From positions 1-50,916 of the forward strand of contig BJHF01000046.1 of assembly GCA_014191855.1 (NCBI GenBank): 50,916 nt of DNA, written 5' to 3'. The position numbers and the translations under genes were made by a program. Below, piece by piece: positions 14,310-22,951 of this stretch; positions within the stretch are counted from its first letter, which is position 1, and each line of letters opens with the position of its first letter. Source of the stretch: Deltaproteobacteria bacterium. Its GTDB lineage: Bacteria > Myxococcota_A > UBA796 > SXON01. Below the pieces are notes generated by a model. It was not told the origin of the DNA. It did no database searches and saw only the letters and a program-made list of their open reading frames with translations.

Positions 14310-17057
14310 ATGAGCACCGCCCCCGACGCTCCCCGCACCCGGGTCTTCTTCCACGAAGCTCGGCGCCCGCCAGTGCTGTTCGTCGTGGACGAGCGCATCC
14401 TCGCCGGCCACATTTCCGACATCCACGACGACGGCTTCTCGATCATCACCACCGAGGACTTCTCCCAGATGGAGTCGCGGATCATCGAGACGCTGTTCCT
14501 GGGCGCGCTCGATGAGCAGCGGTTCATCGAGAACCTGCGGATCGCCCGGGTGCGCCACGCCGACGTCTCCGACAGTTGGTCGCTCACCGTGTTCATCGGC
14601 GACAAGGCGCGGCTTGGCGAATTCCACCAACTCCTCGAGGCCGCCCGGGGCGATCGCACACAAACGGTGGATCCGAGCGTGGATCGCGCCCGATTGCCCC
14701 GAATCGAGCCCGCCAAGCACTATACCCAGGAGGCGGTGGATACCCGGCTGGACTGGCTCCGCCGAACCACGGGGGCGGAGCTCCAAAACATCGACACGCA
14801 CGCGTTCCGAATCGAGTCGCTGGCTGGAAACGTGGAGAACTTCGTGGGCGCAGTGCAGGTGCCCCTCGGCATCGCCGGCCCGATCCGGGTGAACGGGCTC
14901 TACGCCAAGGGGCCGGTGGCGATCCCGATGGCCACGACGGAAGGGGCCCTCGTCGCCTCCCTCAACCGCGGCGCCGTGGCGCTCAATCGATGCGGCGGCG
15001 TAACCGTGCATGTGCGGCGGCAGCGAATGGTTCGTGCGCCCGTGTTTTTTTGCCGCGACATCCATGCGGCCATCAACCTGGAGCGCTGGTTGTTGGCCCA
15101 TATTCCGGAGATCCGCACACGTGCCACCAGCGTATCCTCCATCGCAAAGCTGGTGGACCTGCAAACGTTCATCTTCGGCCGCACCTGCCACGTTCAGTTC
15201 GTCTACGAAACGGGGGATGCCTCGGGCCAGAACATGACCACCTCGTGCACCGCCTTCGCGTGTGAGTGGATTCGGGAGCAGGTGGCCGGCGATCCGTACA
15301 TGGGCGTTGAGTCCTTCATGATCGAAGGCAACATGTCGGGCGACAAGAAAGTGAGCTTCCAGAACGTGCTCCTCGGGCGCGGCGTCGGCGTCGTGGCGGA
15401 AGCGTGGGTCTCCGACGAGGTGCTGGGGGAGGTGCTGCACGTCGATGCGATGAGCCTCGCGCGCAACTTCCAGGCCTCCGAGTTCGGCGCGATGCAGATC
15501 GGGATGATGGGGCACAACGCGAACTGCGCCAACGTGATCGCCGGCATCTTCACCGCCACCGGGCAGGACATCGCCTCCGTGCACGAGTCGTCCCTGGGCA
15601 TCCTCAAGCTGTTTCCCGAGCGCGGCGGGATCCAGCTCTCGCTGCTCTTGCCGTCCCTGGTGATCGGCACAGTAGGCGGGGGTACGCGCCTCCCCACCCA
15701 GCGCGAGTGCCTCCAGATCATGGGGTGCGCCGGGCAGGGGCAGCTCTACAAGTTCGCCGAGATCATCGCAGCCGCCTGCCTCGCCCTCGACCTCTCCACG
15801 CTCTGCGCGATCCTCAGCAACGAGTTCGTGTCCGCTCACGAAAAGCTCGGTCGAAGCCGGGGCTCCCAGCGAATCACCCGTGGCGAGCTTGGCGTCGGGT
15901 TCCTGCGCGGCGTGGCCGATCGCGCGCAAACCGGCGGGTTGGAGCTTCGCGCCGCTACTGAGGTGCCGCTCGACTCCAACGCGGGCATCGTGAACCAGCT
16001 CGTGAGCAGCCGAGGCGGCGGTGTGTTCGGCTTGTTCCGCTACGACGTGGAGGTTGAGCGGGGGGGCGCGCGCGAGCGGATGGGGGCGATGCTCAAGCTC
16101 AAGTCCCCCCACGCCGAGGTGGGCCGGCTCGCCTCCGGCATCGTGCGGCTCACGGGAGACGACCAGCTCCCCGGCCTGTTCGACCAGAATTTCGATGTTT
16201 TCGGCTTCGCCCGGAGCGACGTGCGCGAGCTCGAATTCTACCGGCACGCGCCGCTTGCCATGCGTCCCTGGCTCCCGGAGGTGTGGGGTACGCGCCACGA
16301 CCCCGCCCGCGAAGTGTTCGCGGTGCTCCTCGAAGATCTCAGCGCGTGCAGCCACCTCAACACCGTGGACCACCCGGAAGCGTGGACCGACGACAACCTT
16401 CGCGTCGTGCTTCGTGACCTCGCGAAGCTCGCCGCCGCCACGATGGAACGCCCGGAAGCGCTCTGGCCGGGCCTCATCGAGTCGAAGCGGCCCGAGGACT
16501 TCGAGCGAGCCACGCCCCTGTTCGCGGCGCTGCTGGAGTACCAGCAACGGCGCGCTCCAGACGTGTTCTCCGGGCCATGGATGCGCGCGCTGGAGGCCTT
16601 CATCGCGAACATCCGCGCTCGCATGGAGGCGCTCGGCGCGGTTACCCAGTGTGTGTCGCACAACGACTTCAACACGCGCAACCTCGCGCTTCGGCCCGCG
16701 GCCACCGGGGGCGGCCTCGTGGTGTACGATTGGGAGCTGGCGTGTGTGCAACCGCCGCTGCACGACGCGATGGAGTTCCTGATCTTCGCGCTGCCTCCCC
16801 AGTCCAATGCCCAGGCGCTGCTCGGCTGGCTGGAGCGGTACCGGGCGGAGCACATCGCGCTCAATCGCCCCATGCTGGCTCCCGGCGCCTCAGAGTCCGA
16901 CTGGATTTCGCTGGTCCACAACACCGCCGTAGAGCTCACAGTGAACCGGATGAACCTGTACTGGCTCCTGCAGAACGTGAAACACTTCAGCTTCCTCCGC
17001 CGAGTCACGGCCAACCTGCGGCAGATCGTGGAGGCCACGCATGACGCGCACCCCTGA
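14310..17057 (+). CDS. HMG-CoA reductase fused to an APH/choline-kinase-like domain
   Basis: A 915-aa multidomain protein. Residues 1-165 are an uncharacterised N-terminal domain. Residues about 170-530 are a class I HMG-CoA reductase, which makes mevalonate from HMG-CoA with NADPH: ENFVGAVQVPLGIAGPI, TTEG with catalytic E211, GDASGQNMTT, SGDKK with catalytic K346, GHNANCANVIAGIF followed by GQD with D420, GTVGGGTRLPTQ, and a His at 510 in SAHEKLGRSR. Residues about 560-900 are a kinase-like fold: possible nucleotide Lys in GAMLKLKSP (596/598), Brenner motif HNDFNTRN (H784, D786, N791) and VVYDWE (D807). All key residues of both enzymes appear present. ATG 14310 is chosen over GTG 14286. The 3' end overlaps the next gene by 17 bp. 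Confidence 0.88.
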   Translation: MSTAPDAPRTRVFFHEARRPPVLFVVDERILAGHISDIHDDGFSIITTEDFSQMESRIIETLFLGALDEQRFIENLRIARVRHADVSDSWSLTVFIGDKARLGEFHQLLEAARGDRTQTVDPSVDRARLPRIEPAKHYTQEAVDTRLDWLRRTTGAELQNIDTHAFRIESLAGNVENFVGAVQVPLGIAGPIRVNGLYAKGPVAIPMATTEGALVASLNRGAVALNRCGGVTVHVRRQRMVRAPVFFCRDIHAAINLERWLLAHIPEIRTRATSVSSIAKLVDLQTFIFGRTCHVQFVYETGDASGQNMTTSCTAFACEWIREQVAGDPYMGVESFMIEGNMSGDKKVSFQNVLLGRGVGVVAEAWVSDEVLGEVLHVDAMSLARNFQASEFGAMQIGMMGHNANCANVIAGIFTATGQDIASVHESSLGILKLFPERGGIQLSLLLPSLVIGTVGGGTRLPTQRECLQIMGCAGQGQLYKFAEIIAAACLALDLSTLCAILSNEFVSAHEKLGRSRGSQRITRGELGVGFLRGVADRAQTGGLELRAATEVPLDSNAGIVNQLVSSRGGGVFGLFRYDVEVERGGARERMGAMLKLKSPHAEVGRLASGIVRLTGDDQLPGLFDQNFDVFGFARSDVRELEFYRHAPLAMRPWLPEVWGTRHDPAREVFAVLLEDLSACSHLNTVDHPEAWTDDNLRVVLRDLAKLAAATMERPEALWPGLIESKRPEDFERATPLFAALLEYQQRRAPDVFSGPWMRALEAFIANIRARMEALGAVTQCVSHNDFNTRNLALRPAATGGGLVVYDWELACVQPPLHDAMEFLIFALPPQSNAQALLGWLERYRAEHIALNRPMLAPGASESDWISLVHNTAVELTVNRMNLYWLLQNVKHFSFLRRVTANLRQIVEATHDAHP

Positions 17058-18408
17058 GGAGGAGCTGCTCATCCTGGCCTGCCTGGTCCCCCTCACCGAG
17101 GGGGAGGCGGCACGCCTGCGTACGCTGGCCGCCGCACCGGGGCTCGATTGGCCGCTCGTTGGCGAGCTGGCGGCCCTCAACAAGGTTGAGCCGCGCCTCC
17201 GCACCGCCCTTCACTCGGTCGGGGCGTGGAACCACGCGCCAGAGGCCGTCGGCTGCGCGCTGACTCAAGCCGCGGAGGCGGTGGCCGCCACCAACCAGAA
17301 GCGCGTGGCGCGCGCCGAGGTCCTCTTCGCCGCCTTCCACGCCGCCGGGATCGAGTTCTGCCTCCTCAAGGGCATGCTTTTCGCGGAAACGCTGTACCAG
17401 GATCCGCTCTACAAGCGGATGAACGACATCGACATGCTCGTGCACATCGAGGATGTGCCGAGGATCACCGAGATCTACGCCGAGCTTGGCTACTTCTCCA
17501 TCGCCGAGCGCGTCGCGAACCGTCCCGACCTCAACAAGAAGGTGTCCCACCACCTGCCGCCGTATGTCAGCCGCGAGCTGGACTGCCTGCTGGGTACGCA
17601 GTGGGGCCTCAAGTCGCCGCGCGCCGGCCTGCAGATCGACTACCCGGGCGTGTGGAGTCGCATCGAGCCGGAGCTGTACCATGGGCTCCCCATCCACAAG
17701 TTATCAAGCCGGGACAACCTCTTTCATGTGTGCATCCACCTCGGGGTGTTCAAGACGGGGCTGCGCGATCTGATGGACATCGTGAACTTGATCCGGCAGG
17801 AGTCCGGCCGCATCGATTGGGCGGCGTTCGTGGCCGACGCGCGCGCCGCCCACGCCCAGAGCCTCGTGGTTCACGCCCTCACCCTGGTGAACGCCCTCGA
17901 CCCCCGTCCAGAAACGGCGGCCGCGCTAGCCGGGCTCAGCGCCGAGGCCAGTGGCTTCTACGTCAACGCGGCCAAAACAAAGACCGCCTCGACCGCCGTG
18001 CTTCTGCGAACCTGCAGCGGGCACCTGTCGACCGTGGAGAAGGCGGTGAGCGCGTATAATGTCGCCCGCTACTTTCCCGAGAAAGTCACCCTGTTCGGGG
18101 AGTTCTGGAGGTCCGTCCTCGCGCCGCCGCCCGCGGAGCGTCAGCGTGTCTGCTTCGTCCCCAACCCAACGCCGGCCCAGGCGATGTGGGCTCGAATCGT
18201 CGCGCCCGTTCAGCTCCTCCGCGCGATCGGGGCGGAGGTCGGCAACGGCCTCGTGGCGATGCTGCTGCTGAAGAGCACGATCGACCTCGCCGTTTCGTTC
18301 GCGCGCTGGCCCTTCACCCGGCGGGCCGACAACGATCTCGCGGCCTACGCGCGCGGCTTGGGGCTCTCCCTCGCCGATCTCGAGCGTATCAAGGATGGAA
18401 TCTACTGA
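17041..18408 (+). CDS. NTP_transf_5-type nucleotidyltransferase
   Basis: A 455-aa protein of the 'uncharacterised nucleotidyltransferase' family. The core signature is FCLLKGMLFAETLYQDPLYK followed by RMNDIDMLVH, with the metal-binding pair D129 and D131 and the conserved KG at 110-111. Helical regions flank it on both sides. Family members are found in polysaccharide and natural-product clusters and are presumed to transfer a nucleotidyl group. The gene overlaps the reductase fusion by 17 bp and precedes two kinase-like genes, so it may activate the phosphorylated product of those kinases (inference). Confidence 0.85.
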   Translation: MTRTPEEELLILACLVPLTEGEAARLRTLAAAPGLDWPLVGELAALNKVEPRLRTALHSVGAWNHAPEAVGCALTQAAEAVAATNQKRVARAEVLFAAFHAAGIEFCLLKGMLFAETLYQDPLYKRMNDIDMLVHIEDVPRITEIYAELGYFSIAERVANRPDLNKKVSHHLPPYVSRELDCLLGTQWGLKSPRAGLQIDYPGVWSRIEPELYHGLPIHKLSSRDNLFHVCIHLGVFKTGLRDLMDIVNLIRQESGRIDWAAFVADARAAHAQSLVVHALTLVNALDPRPETAAALAGLSAEASGFYVNAAKTKTASTAVLLRTCSGHLSTVEKAVSAYNVARYFPEKVTLFGEFWRSVLAPPPAERQRVCFVPNPTPAQAMWARIVAPVQLLRAIGAEVGNGLVAMLLLKSTIDLAVSFARWPFTRRADNDLAAYARGLGLSLADLERIKDGIY

Positions 18409-18415
18409 GGGACCC

Positions 18416-19015
18416 ATGATCCTCTGTGTGAGCGGCGCCGACGGCTGCGGAAAAACGACCCTCGTTGCGGGGCTGGCGCGAGCCCTCCCCGGGGCGTGCG
18501 TGGTCACGATATGGGACCTGATGGCCGATCCGGCCGCGAGCCCGATCTTCGCGAACAAGGCTCAGCTTCAGACGTTCCTCGGCTGCCTCGCGCCGGAGAG
18601 CCGGTCGCTGTTCCTGATGAGCTGCCTCAAGGCGGCGATGGAGCGGGCCGCATCGCCTGTCGTCCTCGTGGACTCCTACTGGTACAAGTACGTCGCCAAC
18701 GAGATCGCCTTGGGTGGCGAGCCCGCTCGACTCCAGGCTCTCGTCGGCTTCTTCACGGCCCCCTCGCTCGTGCTGCGGGTCGACCTCCCGCCCGTGCTCG
18801 CCGCCGAACGAAAACGTGGGGTGTACTCCCCCTACGAATGTGGCCTTCGCGCCCCCACAACGGAGCACTTCGTGGAATTCCAGACCCGCACGACCTCGAT
18901 TGTGCGCAGCTTGATCGAGGCCGACTGTCCCCACGTGATCACGCTGGACGGCACGGAGCCGGTCGCGGGCCTGCTCGCCCAGGCGCTCGCCCACGTGGCC
19001 CGGGTGCGCGGATGA
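18416..19015 (+). CDS. Thymidylate-kinase-like P-loop kinase 1
   Basis: A 199-aa P-loop protein. The P-loop is GADGCGKTT (7-15). VLVDSYWYKYVANE corresponds in position to the DRY motif of thymidylate kinases but is altered, and RKRGVYSPYECG resembles a lid region. The substrate is probably not dTMP. ATG 18416 is preferred over ATG 18395 because GAGGG lies six bases upstream and because the longer form would overlap the preceding gene without a ribosome site. Stop and next start overlap (ATGA). Confidence 0.78.
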   Translation: MILCVSGADGCGKTTLVAGLARALPGACVVTIWDLMADPAASPIFANKAQLQTFLGCLAPESRSLFLMSCLKAAMERAASPVVLVDSYWYKYVANEIALGGEPARLQALVGFFTAPSLVLRVDLPPVLAAERKRGVYSPYECGLRAPTTEHFVEFQTRTTSIVRSLIEADCPHVITLDGTEPVAGLLAQALAHVARVRG

Positions 19016-19833
19016 ACCGGGTCGCCTTCATGGGCATCGACGGGAGCGGCAAGACCACCCTGATGCGCGCAGTGCAGCGTGTCGTCGGCGACCGCGCGTC
19101 ACTGCTGTTCTCGCCCGACTTCCACGACATTCCAGGATTTCCCGGCGCCGCTGAGTCACGCTCCCTCACCGAGTTCTCGCGCCTCGTGGATGCTCAGGGT
19201 GATCCGGCGCTGAAGCTGGCGTCGCTCTACCTGCGAATGTGCGCCTTCGGCGAGGCAGAGTCCTTCCTGATCGCGACTGAGCACCGCCCCACGATGTGCA
19301 TCGAGCGCCACCCCCTCATCGACGCGATCACCTACCTCCAGGTTTACATCCACGCCGTGAAGAAGAGCGGCGTTCGCCCCGAGGATTCCACCGCCGTAAT
19401 GGAGGTCCTGCGCGGCACCCACCCCGACGTTCTCCACCACGTTGACCTCGCCGTCGAACGACGCAACGGCCGGCTCGGCATCACCGACACTGCCGTCGAG
19501 GCCGTAGCCGGGTACTGCATGGGCTTCGCTGCGTTCAGCGCCGAGGACTTCGCGCGTTCCCTGTCGATGGACTTTCAGACCACCCTGCCCGATCGGGTGC
19601 TGTACCTCGACGTGCCGCCGTCTGTCGCCTTCGATCGCGTCGTCGCGCGGGGAAAGGCTCTCGAAGCCCACGAAAGCCTCGAAAACCTCACCCGCCTCGA
19701 TCGGCTGGCCCGCTCAAAGTTCACCGATTTTGAGCGCCTCGGCGTGCCGACCATCCTGCTCCCCGTGGGCACAGAACCCGAAGCGGAGGTGGTTCGCACC
19801 GTGATCAGGCATCTGGATGGTGCGGCCGCGTGA
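19012..19833 (+). CDS. Thymidylate-kinase-like P-loop kinase 2
   Basis: A 273-aa P-loop protein with GIDGSGKTT at 8-16 and a CIERHPLIDAITYLQ segment where thymidylate kinases have their substrate Arg motif. It is longer than the family norm of roughly 210 aa, with an insertion of about 60 residues before a C-terminal VLYLDVPPSVAFDRVVARG motif typical of nucleoside-monophosphate kinases. It shares little beyond the P-loop with the preceding gene, so this is not a recent duplication. ATG 19012 overlaps the upstream TGA by four bases. The substrate is unknown. Confidence 0.78.
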   Translation: MNRVAFMGIDGSGKTTLMRAVQRVVGDRASLLFSPDFHDIPGFPGAAESRSLTEFSRLVDAQGDPALKLASLYLRMCAFGEAESFLIATEHRPTMCIERHPLIDAITYLQVYIHAVKKSGVRPEDSTAVMEVLRGTHPDVLHHVDLAVERRNGRLGITDTAVEAVAGYCMGFAAFSAEDFARSLSMDFQTTLPDRVLYLDVPPSVAFDRVVARGKALEAHESLENLTRLDRLARSKFTDFERLGVPTILLPVGTEPEAEVVRTVIRHLDGAAA

Positions 19834-21344
19834 GCCACATCCTGGCTGTAGACCTCGGTTCTTCGTACCTGAAGTGCGCGCTCTACACCCGTGCGCTCCG
19901 CCTGGTCGCGCATCGAGCCGAGCCCATCGAGCTCCATGTGAGCGGTCCTCAGGTGGAGAATGATCCGGAGGATTGGTGGCGCGCCATGTGCCGGTGTATT
20001 CCCCTGATCCTGGAGGAGGCCGGGCTGTTGGCCACCGACGTGAGCGCGATGAGCTTCTGCGCGCAGATGCAGAGCGTAGTGCTCGTGGATGCCGACCTGC
20101 GCGCGGTGCGCCGCTCCATCGGGTACCTCGACACGCGGGCCACGGAGGTGTTCGGCGAACACATGCAGCACGGCTGGCCCCGCGTCGCCGGCCTGGACGC
20201 GAAAAAGGTGCTCCCCTCGGTGTACCTCTCCAACATCGGCCCAGGCTCCCCCAAGGACGCGATTTGGAAGCTGCGCTGGCTCCAGAAGCACGAACCCGAC
20301 ACCTTCGCCCGCGCCTATCGCTGGCTCGACGCCAAGGACTACCTGGTCGCCCGGTGCACCGGGAAGGCGGTGACCACCGCGGATTCCGCCCATCTGAGCT
20401 GCCTGTATACCTTCGATGGGCAAGCCAGCCGCTACAGTCCGCTGCTCTGCCGCATCTATGGCGTAGACCCCAGCCTGCTCCCCGAGGTAGTGCCGGGGAA
20501 CGAGGGGCTCGGCGGTCTGCTCCCCACCGCCGCCCAGGACTTGGGCCTCGCCCCCGGAACTCCGATATTTCCCGGCGGCGGCGATATCAGCTGTGTTGCG
20601 CTCGGCACCGGCGCAACCCAGGAGGGAGATACCCACATCTACCTGGGCACCTCCGCCTGGGTGGCCCAAACGACGCGCCGACGGAAGCTGGACATCGCGC
20701 ACTTCATGGCCACCGTGCGCACCTGTCTGCCGGACGACTACCTCTACCTCGGCGAGCTCGAAACGGCGGGCGTGTGCTTGTCGTGGGCGGCCCGCTGTTT
20801 CGCCGAGCCTGGGGCCCAACCCTTGGAGCCTGGCGCCCTTGAGGCCGAAGCCGGCCGGAGCCCGCCGGGCGCCCGCGGCCTGGTGTTCACGCCCTGGCTC
20901 CACGGTAGCCGGAGTCCCAACGAGGATCCATTTGCGCGCGGCGCATTCATGAACCTCGGCCTCACGCACCAGCGAAGCGACATGCTCCGCGCCGTGTACG
21001 AGGGGGTGGCGCTCCACCTGGGCTGGATCCTTGAGGCACTCTCAGCCAAATTGCCCGTCAGTGGTTCGCTTCGATTTGTCGGCGGAGGCGCCCACTCCGC
21101 CCTCTGGTCCAAGATCCTGGCCGACGTGACCGGAAAGCGCATCGAAGCGCTGGAGGAGCCCCAGCTCTGTGGCACACGGGGCGCCGCGTTCCTGGCGGCT
21201 GGCCGGGCCGAGCCCATCCGCACGCCCGTCAAAACATTCGATCCGAATGCTGCGAATCGTAAGCTCTACCAGGATCGACTCGCGCTCTTGCAGCGTGTAT
21301 ACCAAACCAATCGACCGTTGTTTCCGGGGATGCCACGGGGGTGA
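19830..21344 (+). CDS. FGGY-family carbohydrate kinase
   Basis: A 504-aa kinase of the xylulokinase/gluconokinase fold. The N-terminal phosphate motif is VDLGSSYLKCAL (7-18). The likely catalytic Asp is in IGYLDTRATE. The family signature is in GGGDISCVALGTGATQEGD and YLGTSAWVA, with LVFTPWLHGSRSPNEDP and VGGGAHSALWSKILADVTG in the C-terminal ATP-binding domain. The length is normal. The GTG at 19830 overlaps the previous TGA (GTGA). It is the last gene of the reductase-fusion operon and is followed at once by stem-loop copy C. The sugar or polyol substrate cannot be assigned. Confidence 0.9.
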   Translation: MSHILAVDLGSSYLKCALYTRALRLVAHRAEPIELHVSGPQVENDPEDWWRAMCRCIPLILEEAGLLATDVSAMSFCAQMQSVVLVDADLRAVRRSIGYLDTRATEVFGEHMQHGWPRVAGLDAKKVLPSVYLSNIGPGSPKDAIWKLRWLQKHEPDTFARAYRWLDAKDYLVARCTGKAVTTADSAHLSCLYTFDGQASRYSPLLCRIYGVDPSLLPEVVPGNEGLGGLLPTAAQDLGLAPGTPIFPGGGDISCVALGTGATQEGDTHIYLGTSAWVAQTTRRRKLDIAHFMATVRTCLPDDYLYLGELETAGVCLSWAARCFAEPGAQPLEPGALEAEAGRSPPGARGLVFTPWLHGSRSPNEDPFARGAFMNLGLTHQRSDMLRAVYEGVALHLGWILEALSAKLPVSGSLRFVGGGAHSALWSKILADVTGKRIEALEEPQLCGTRGAAFLAAGRAEPIRTPVKTFDPNAANRKLYQDRLALLQRVYQTNRPLFPGMPRG

Positions 21345-21357
21345 GGCCCGGGGCTTT

Positions 21358-21417
21358 GGGCGATGCGCGGCACCCGTTCGCTTGGCCGGGAGAGCGTCGC
21401 ATGCGCATCGCGACGAC
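21358..21417. repeat. Intergenic stem-loop repeat, copy C
   Basis: Arms GCGATGCGC (21360-21368) and GCGCATCGC (21403-21411), again 34 bp apart and followed by GACGACCGC. The loop has CCCGTTCGCTTGGCCGGG, whose CCCG and CGGG can pair. It lies between the stop of the FGGY kinase and the convergent HIT gene. Confidence 0.7.
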
Positions 21418-21436
21418 CGCCGCGGGCCGGCACCCC

Positions 21437-21856
21437 CTACCCGAGCGCCGCCCGCAATCGCGCGGCGTGCTCCGCCAACACCGCCGGGTCTGCCATGTCG
21501 CGCGCATGGATGTGAAAATCCGCGCCATCGTAGCGGGGGATCACGTGGAAGTGCAGGTGGAACACGCTCTGCCCCGCCGCGGCCCCGTTGAGCTGGGCGA
21601 TCATCACGCCGGGCGCCTGAAACACCTGCTTCACCACGCGCGCCACCCGCTGAACCTCCAGGATCGTCGCGGCCAGGATCGCCGGTTCGAGCTCAAACAC
21701 GCTCTCGGCGGGCGCCTTCGGGATCACGAGGGTGTGTCCGGGCGCCTGCGGCATCACGTCCATGAACGCGAGGGTGTGGTCGGTTTCAAGCACCTTGTGC
21801 GCGGGGATCTCGCCGCGGAGGATGCGTGCGAAGATGTTCTGGGGGTTGTAGGGCAT
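21437..21856 (-). CDS. HIT-family nucleotide hydrolase/transferase
   Basis: A 139-aa protein with the histidine triad HLHFHVIPR near residues 98-106, the FARILRGEIPAHKVLE opening typical of bacterial HinT-like proteins, and HTLVIPK further in. HIT proteins hydrolyse nucleoside phosphoramidates or adenylated by-products. ATG 21856 is chosen since the upstream extension lacks family similarity. It is convergent with the FGGY kinase operon; a link with nucleotidyl chemistry there is possible but unproven. Confidence 0.9.
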   Translation of the reverse strand: MPYNPQNIFARILRGEIPAHKVLETDHTLAFMDVMPQAPGHTLVIPKAPAESVFELEPAILAATILEVQRVARVVKQVFQAPGVMIAQLNGAAAGQSVFHLHFHVIPRYDGADFHIHARDMADPAVLAEHAARLRAALG

Positions 21857-21944
21857 GGAGTCAGCGTAACCGAGGGCGGGCGAGGGCGACTTGGGCGCGA
21901 AGCCGGCCCGGCGAACCTGCCCCAAAGCTGATCCACCCCCTGCT

Positions 21945-22513
21945 CTATGACAACGCTCCCATCTCCGCCCTCAGCCTCGCTACCGAGCGGGGCAGCCCGC
22001 AGTCCTGGAGCCGGGCAAGCACGTCCAGAACGGTCCCGGGCGGTCGGGTGAGCCCCGCCGCCTGCTTCGCCAGCGCGGCATGTATGCGCTCGAGCCCGTC
22101 AGCGATCCGCTCCAGCACGAATTCATCGGGGTGCAGAGCCACTACTCCCCGCGGCTCAAGCACCGATACCGGGAAGTCCTTGAGGTTGAAGGTCACGATG
22201 ACGGGGCGCCGGCATGGAGCGCGGCGGCGAGGACGTGTCGGTCATCCGCGTCCGGCAGGTCGAGCCCGGGGATCAACGCGTCGTAACCTTCGATTCGGGC
22301 GGCGGGGAAGGCCTTGTTCATCAGATCGCGGGTGTTTGCCAACGCTTCCGCCGAAAGGTCAGGCCGATTCTTAAGGATGTTCCTAAATACCTCGTCGAGG
22401 ATGTCGTCAGACCAACGTGGCTGGACGGTGCCCTGCCGGGCCAGCCGGAGCAAGAAGTCGCGCAGGGGCGCCGGATAGAGCACGCATGCGTCGTACACCG
22501 CGACAATTGCCAC
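21945..22513 (-). pseudogene. PIN-domain toxin-like gene broken by a frameshift
   Basis: Two adjacent frames together make one PIN-domain protein of about 190 residues. The first (22193-22513, GTG start) begins MAIVAVYDACVLYPAPLRDFL, with the PIN acidic residue in YDACVLYP, and runs to PDADDRHVLAAALHAGAP. The second (21945-22196) continues TFNLKDFPVSVLEPRGVVALHPDEFV. One missing base in a C-run near 22204-22208 joins them: adding one C restores AGAPVIVTFNLKDFP, as expected for the family. It is either a real loss of a VapC-like RNase toxin or a sequencing or assembly error. It starts three bases after the antitoxin-like gene. Confidence 0.8.
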
Positions 22514-22516
22514 TCG

Positions 22517-22951
22517 TCAGTACCCCAGGCCCAGCTTCTGCGCTTCGGCGGTGAGGTCTGCGAGAGCAGCGTCCTGCTCGGCTTCGAAGCGAGCCTTGTA
22601 GGCGAGCAGATCGCCCAGCTTGACCCGCCGGTGCGTGCCGACCAGGTGGAACGGGATGGCGCCCGACTCCAACACCTTGACGAGGTGGGGCCGCGACACG
22701 TTCAGAATATCGGCTGCCTGTTGGCTCGTTAGCTCAGCATGCACGGCTACGACGCGAACGCCGTTGCCATTTGCGATTTGACCGAGCACCTCTACGAGCA
22801 CCGACAGTACCTCCGCAGGCAGCTCCACGTTGGTTTCCCGCCCAGCCTTCCTCACCCGTAGCGAGGTCGCGCCTACCTGCCCGCTCAGTGAGCGAAGGGC
22901 GACCTCGGCCGCTCGGGCGGCTTCAGGGGTCGGGTTGGTCACGTCGAGCAT
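22517..22951 (-). CDS. Excisionase-type HTH antitoxin partner of the PIN gene
   Basis: A 144-aa DNA-binding protein. A MerR/excisionase-type helix-turn-helix is visible at about 75-125 (LTSQQAADILNVSRPHLVKVLESGAIPFHLVGTHRRVKLGDLLAY). This layout, with an acidic/helical tail and a PIN gene directly downstream, is common for HTH antitoxins of PIN-domain toxins. ATG 22951 has GAGAGG eight bases upstream and is preferred over the longer form starting at 23035. With the toxin frameshifted, it may now be a solitary antitoxin or regulator. Confidence 0.8.
   Translation of the reverse strand: MLDVTNPTPEAARAAEVALRSLSGQVGATSLRVRKAGRETNVELPAEVLSVLVEVLGQIANGNGVRVVAVHAELTSQQAADILNVSRPHLVKVLESGAIPFHLVGTHRRVKLGDLLAYKARFEAEQDAALADLTAEAQKLGLGY

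Noticed and set aside
13341..16853. An open frame of 1170 codons on the minus strand
   Set aside because: It is antisense to the pseudouridine synthase and the reductase fusion, both with clear catalytic motifs; it has low-complexity Arg/His/Glu content and no fold signature.
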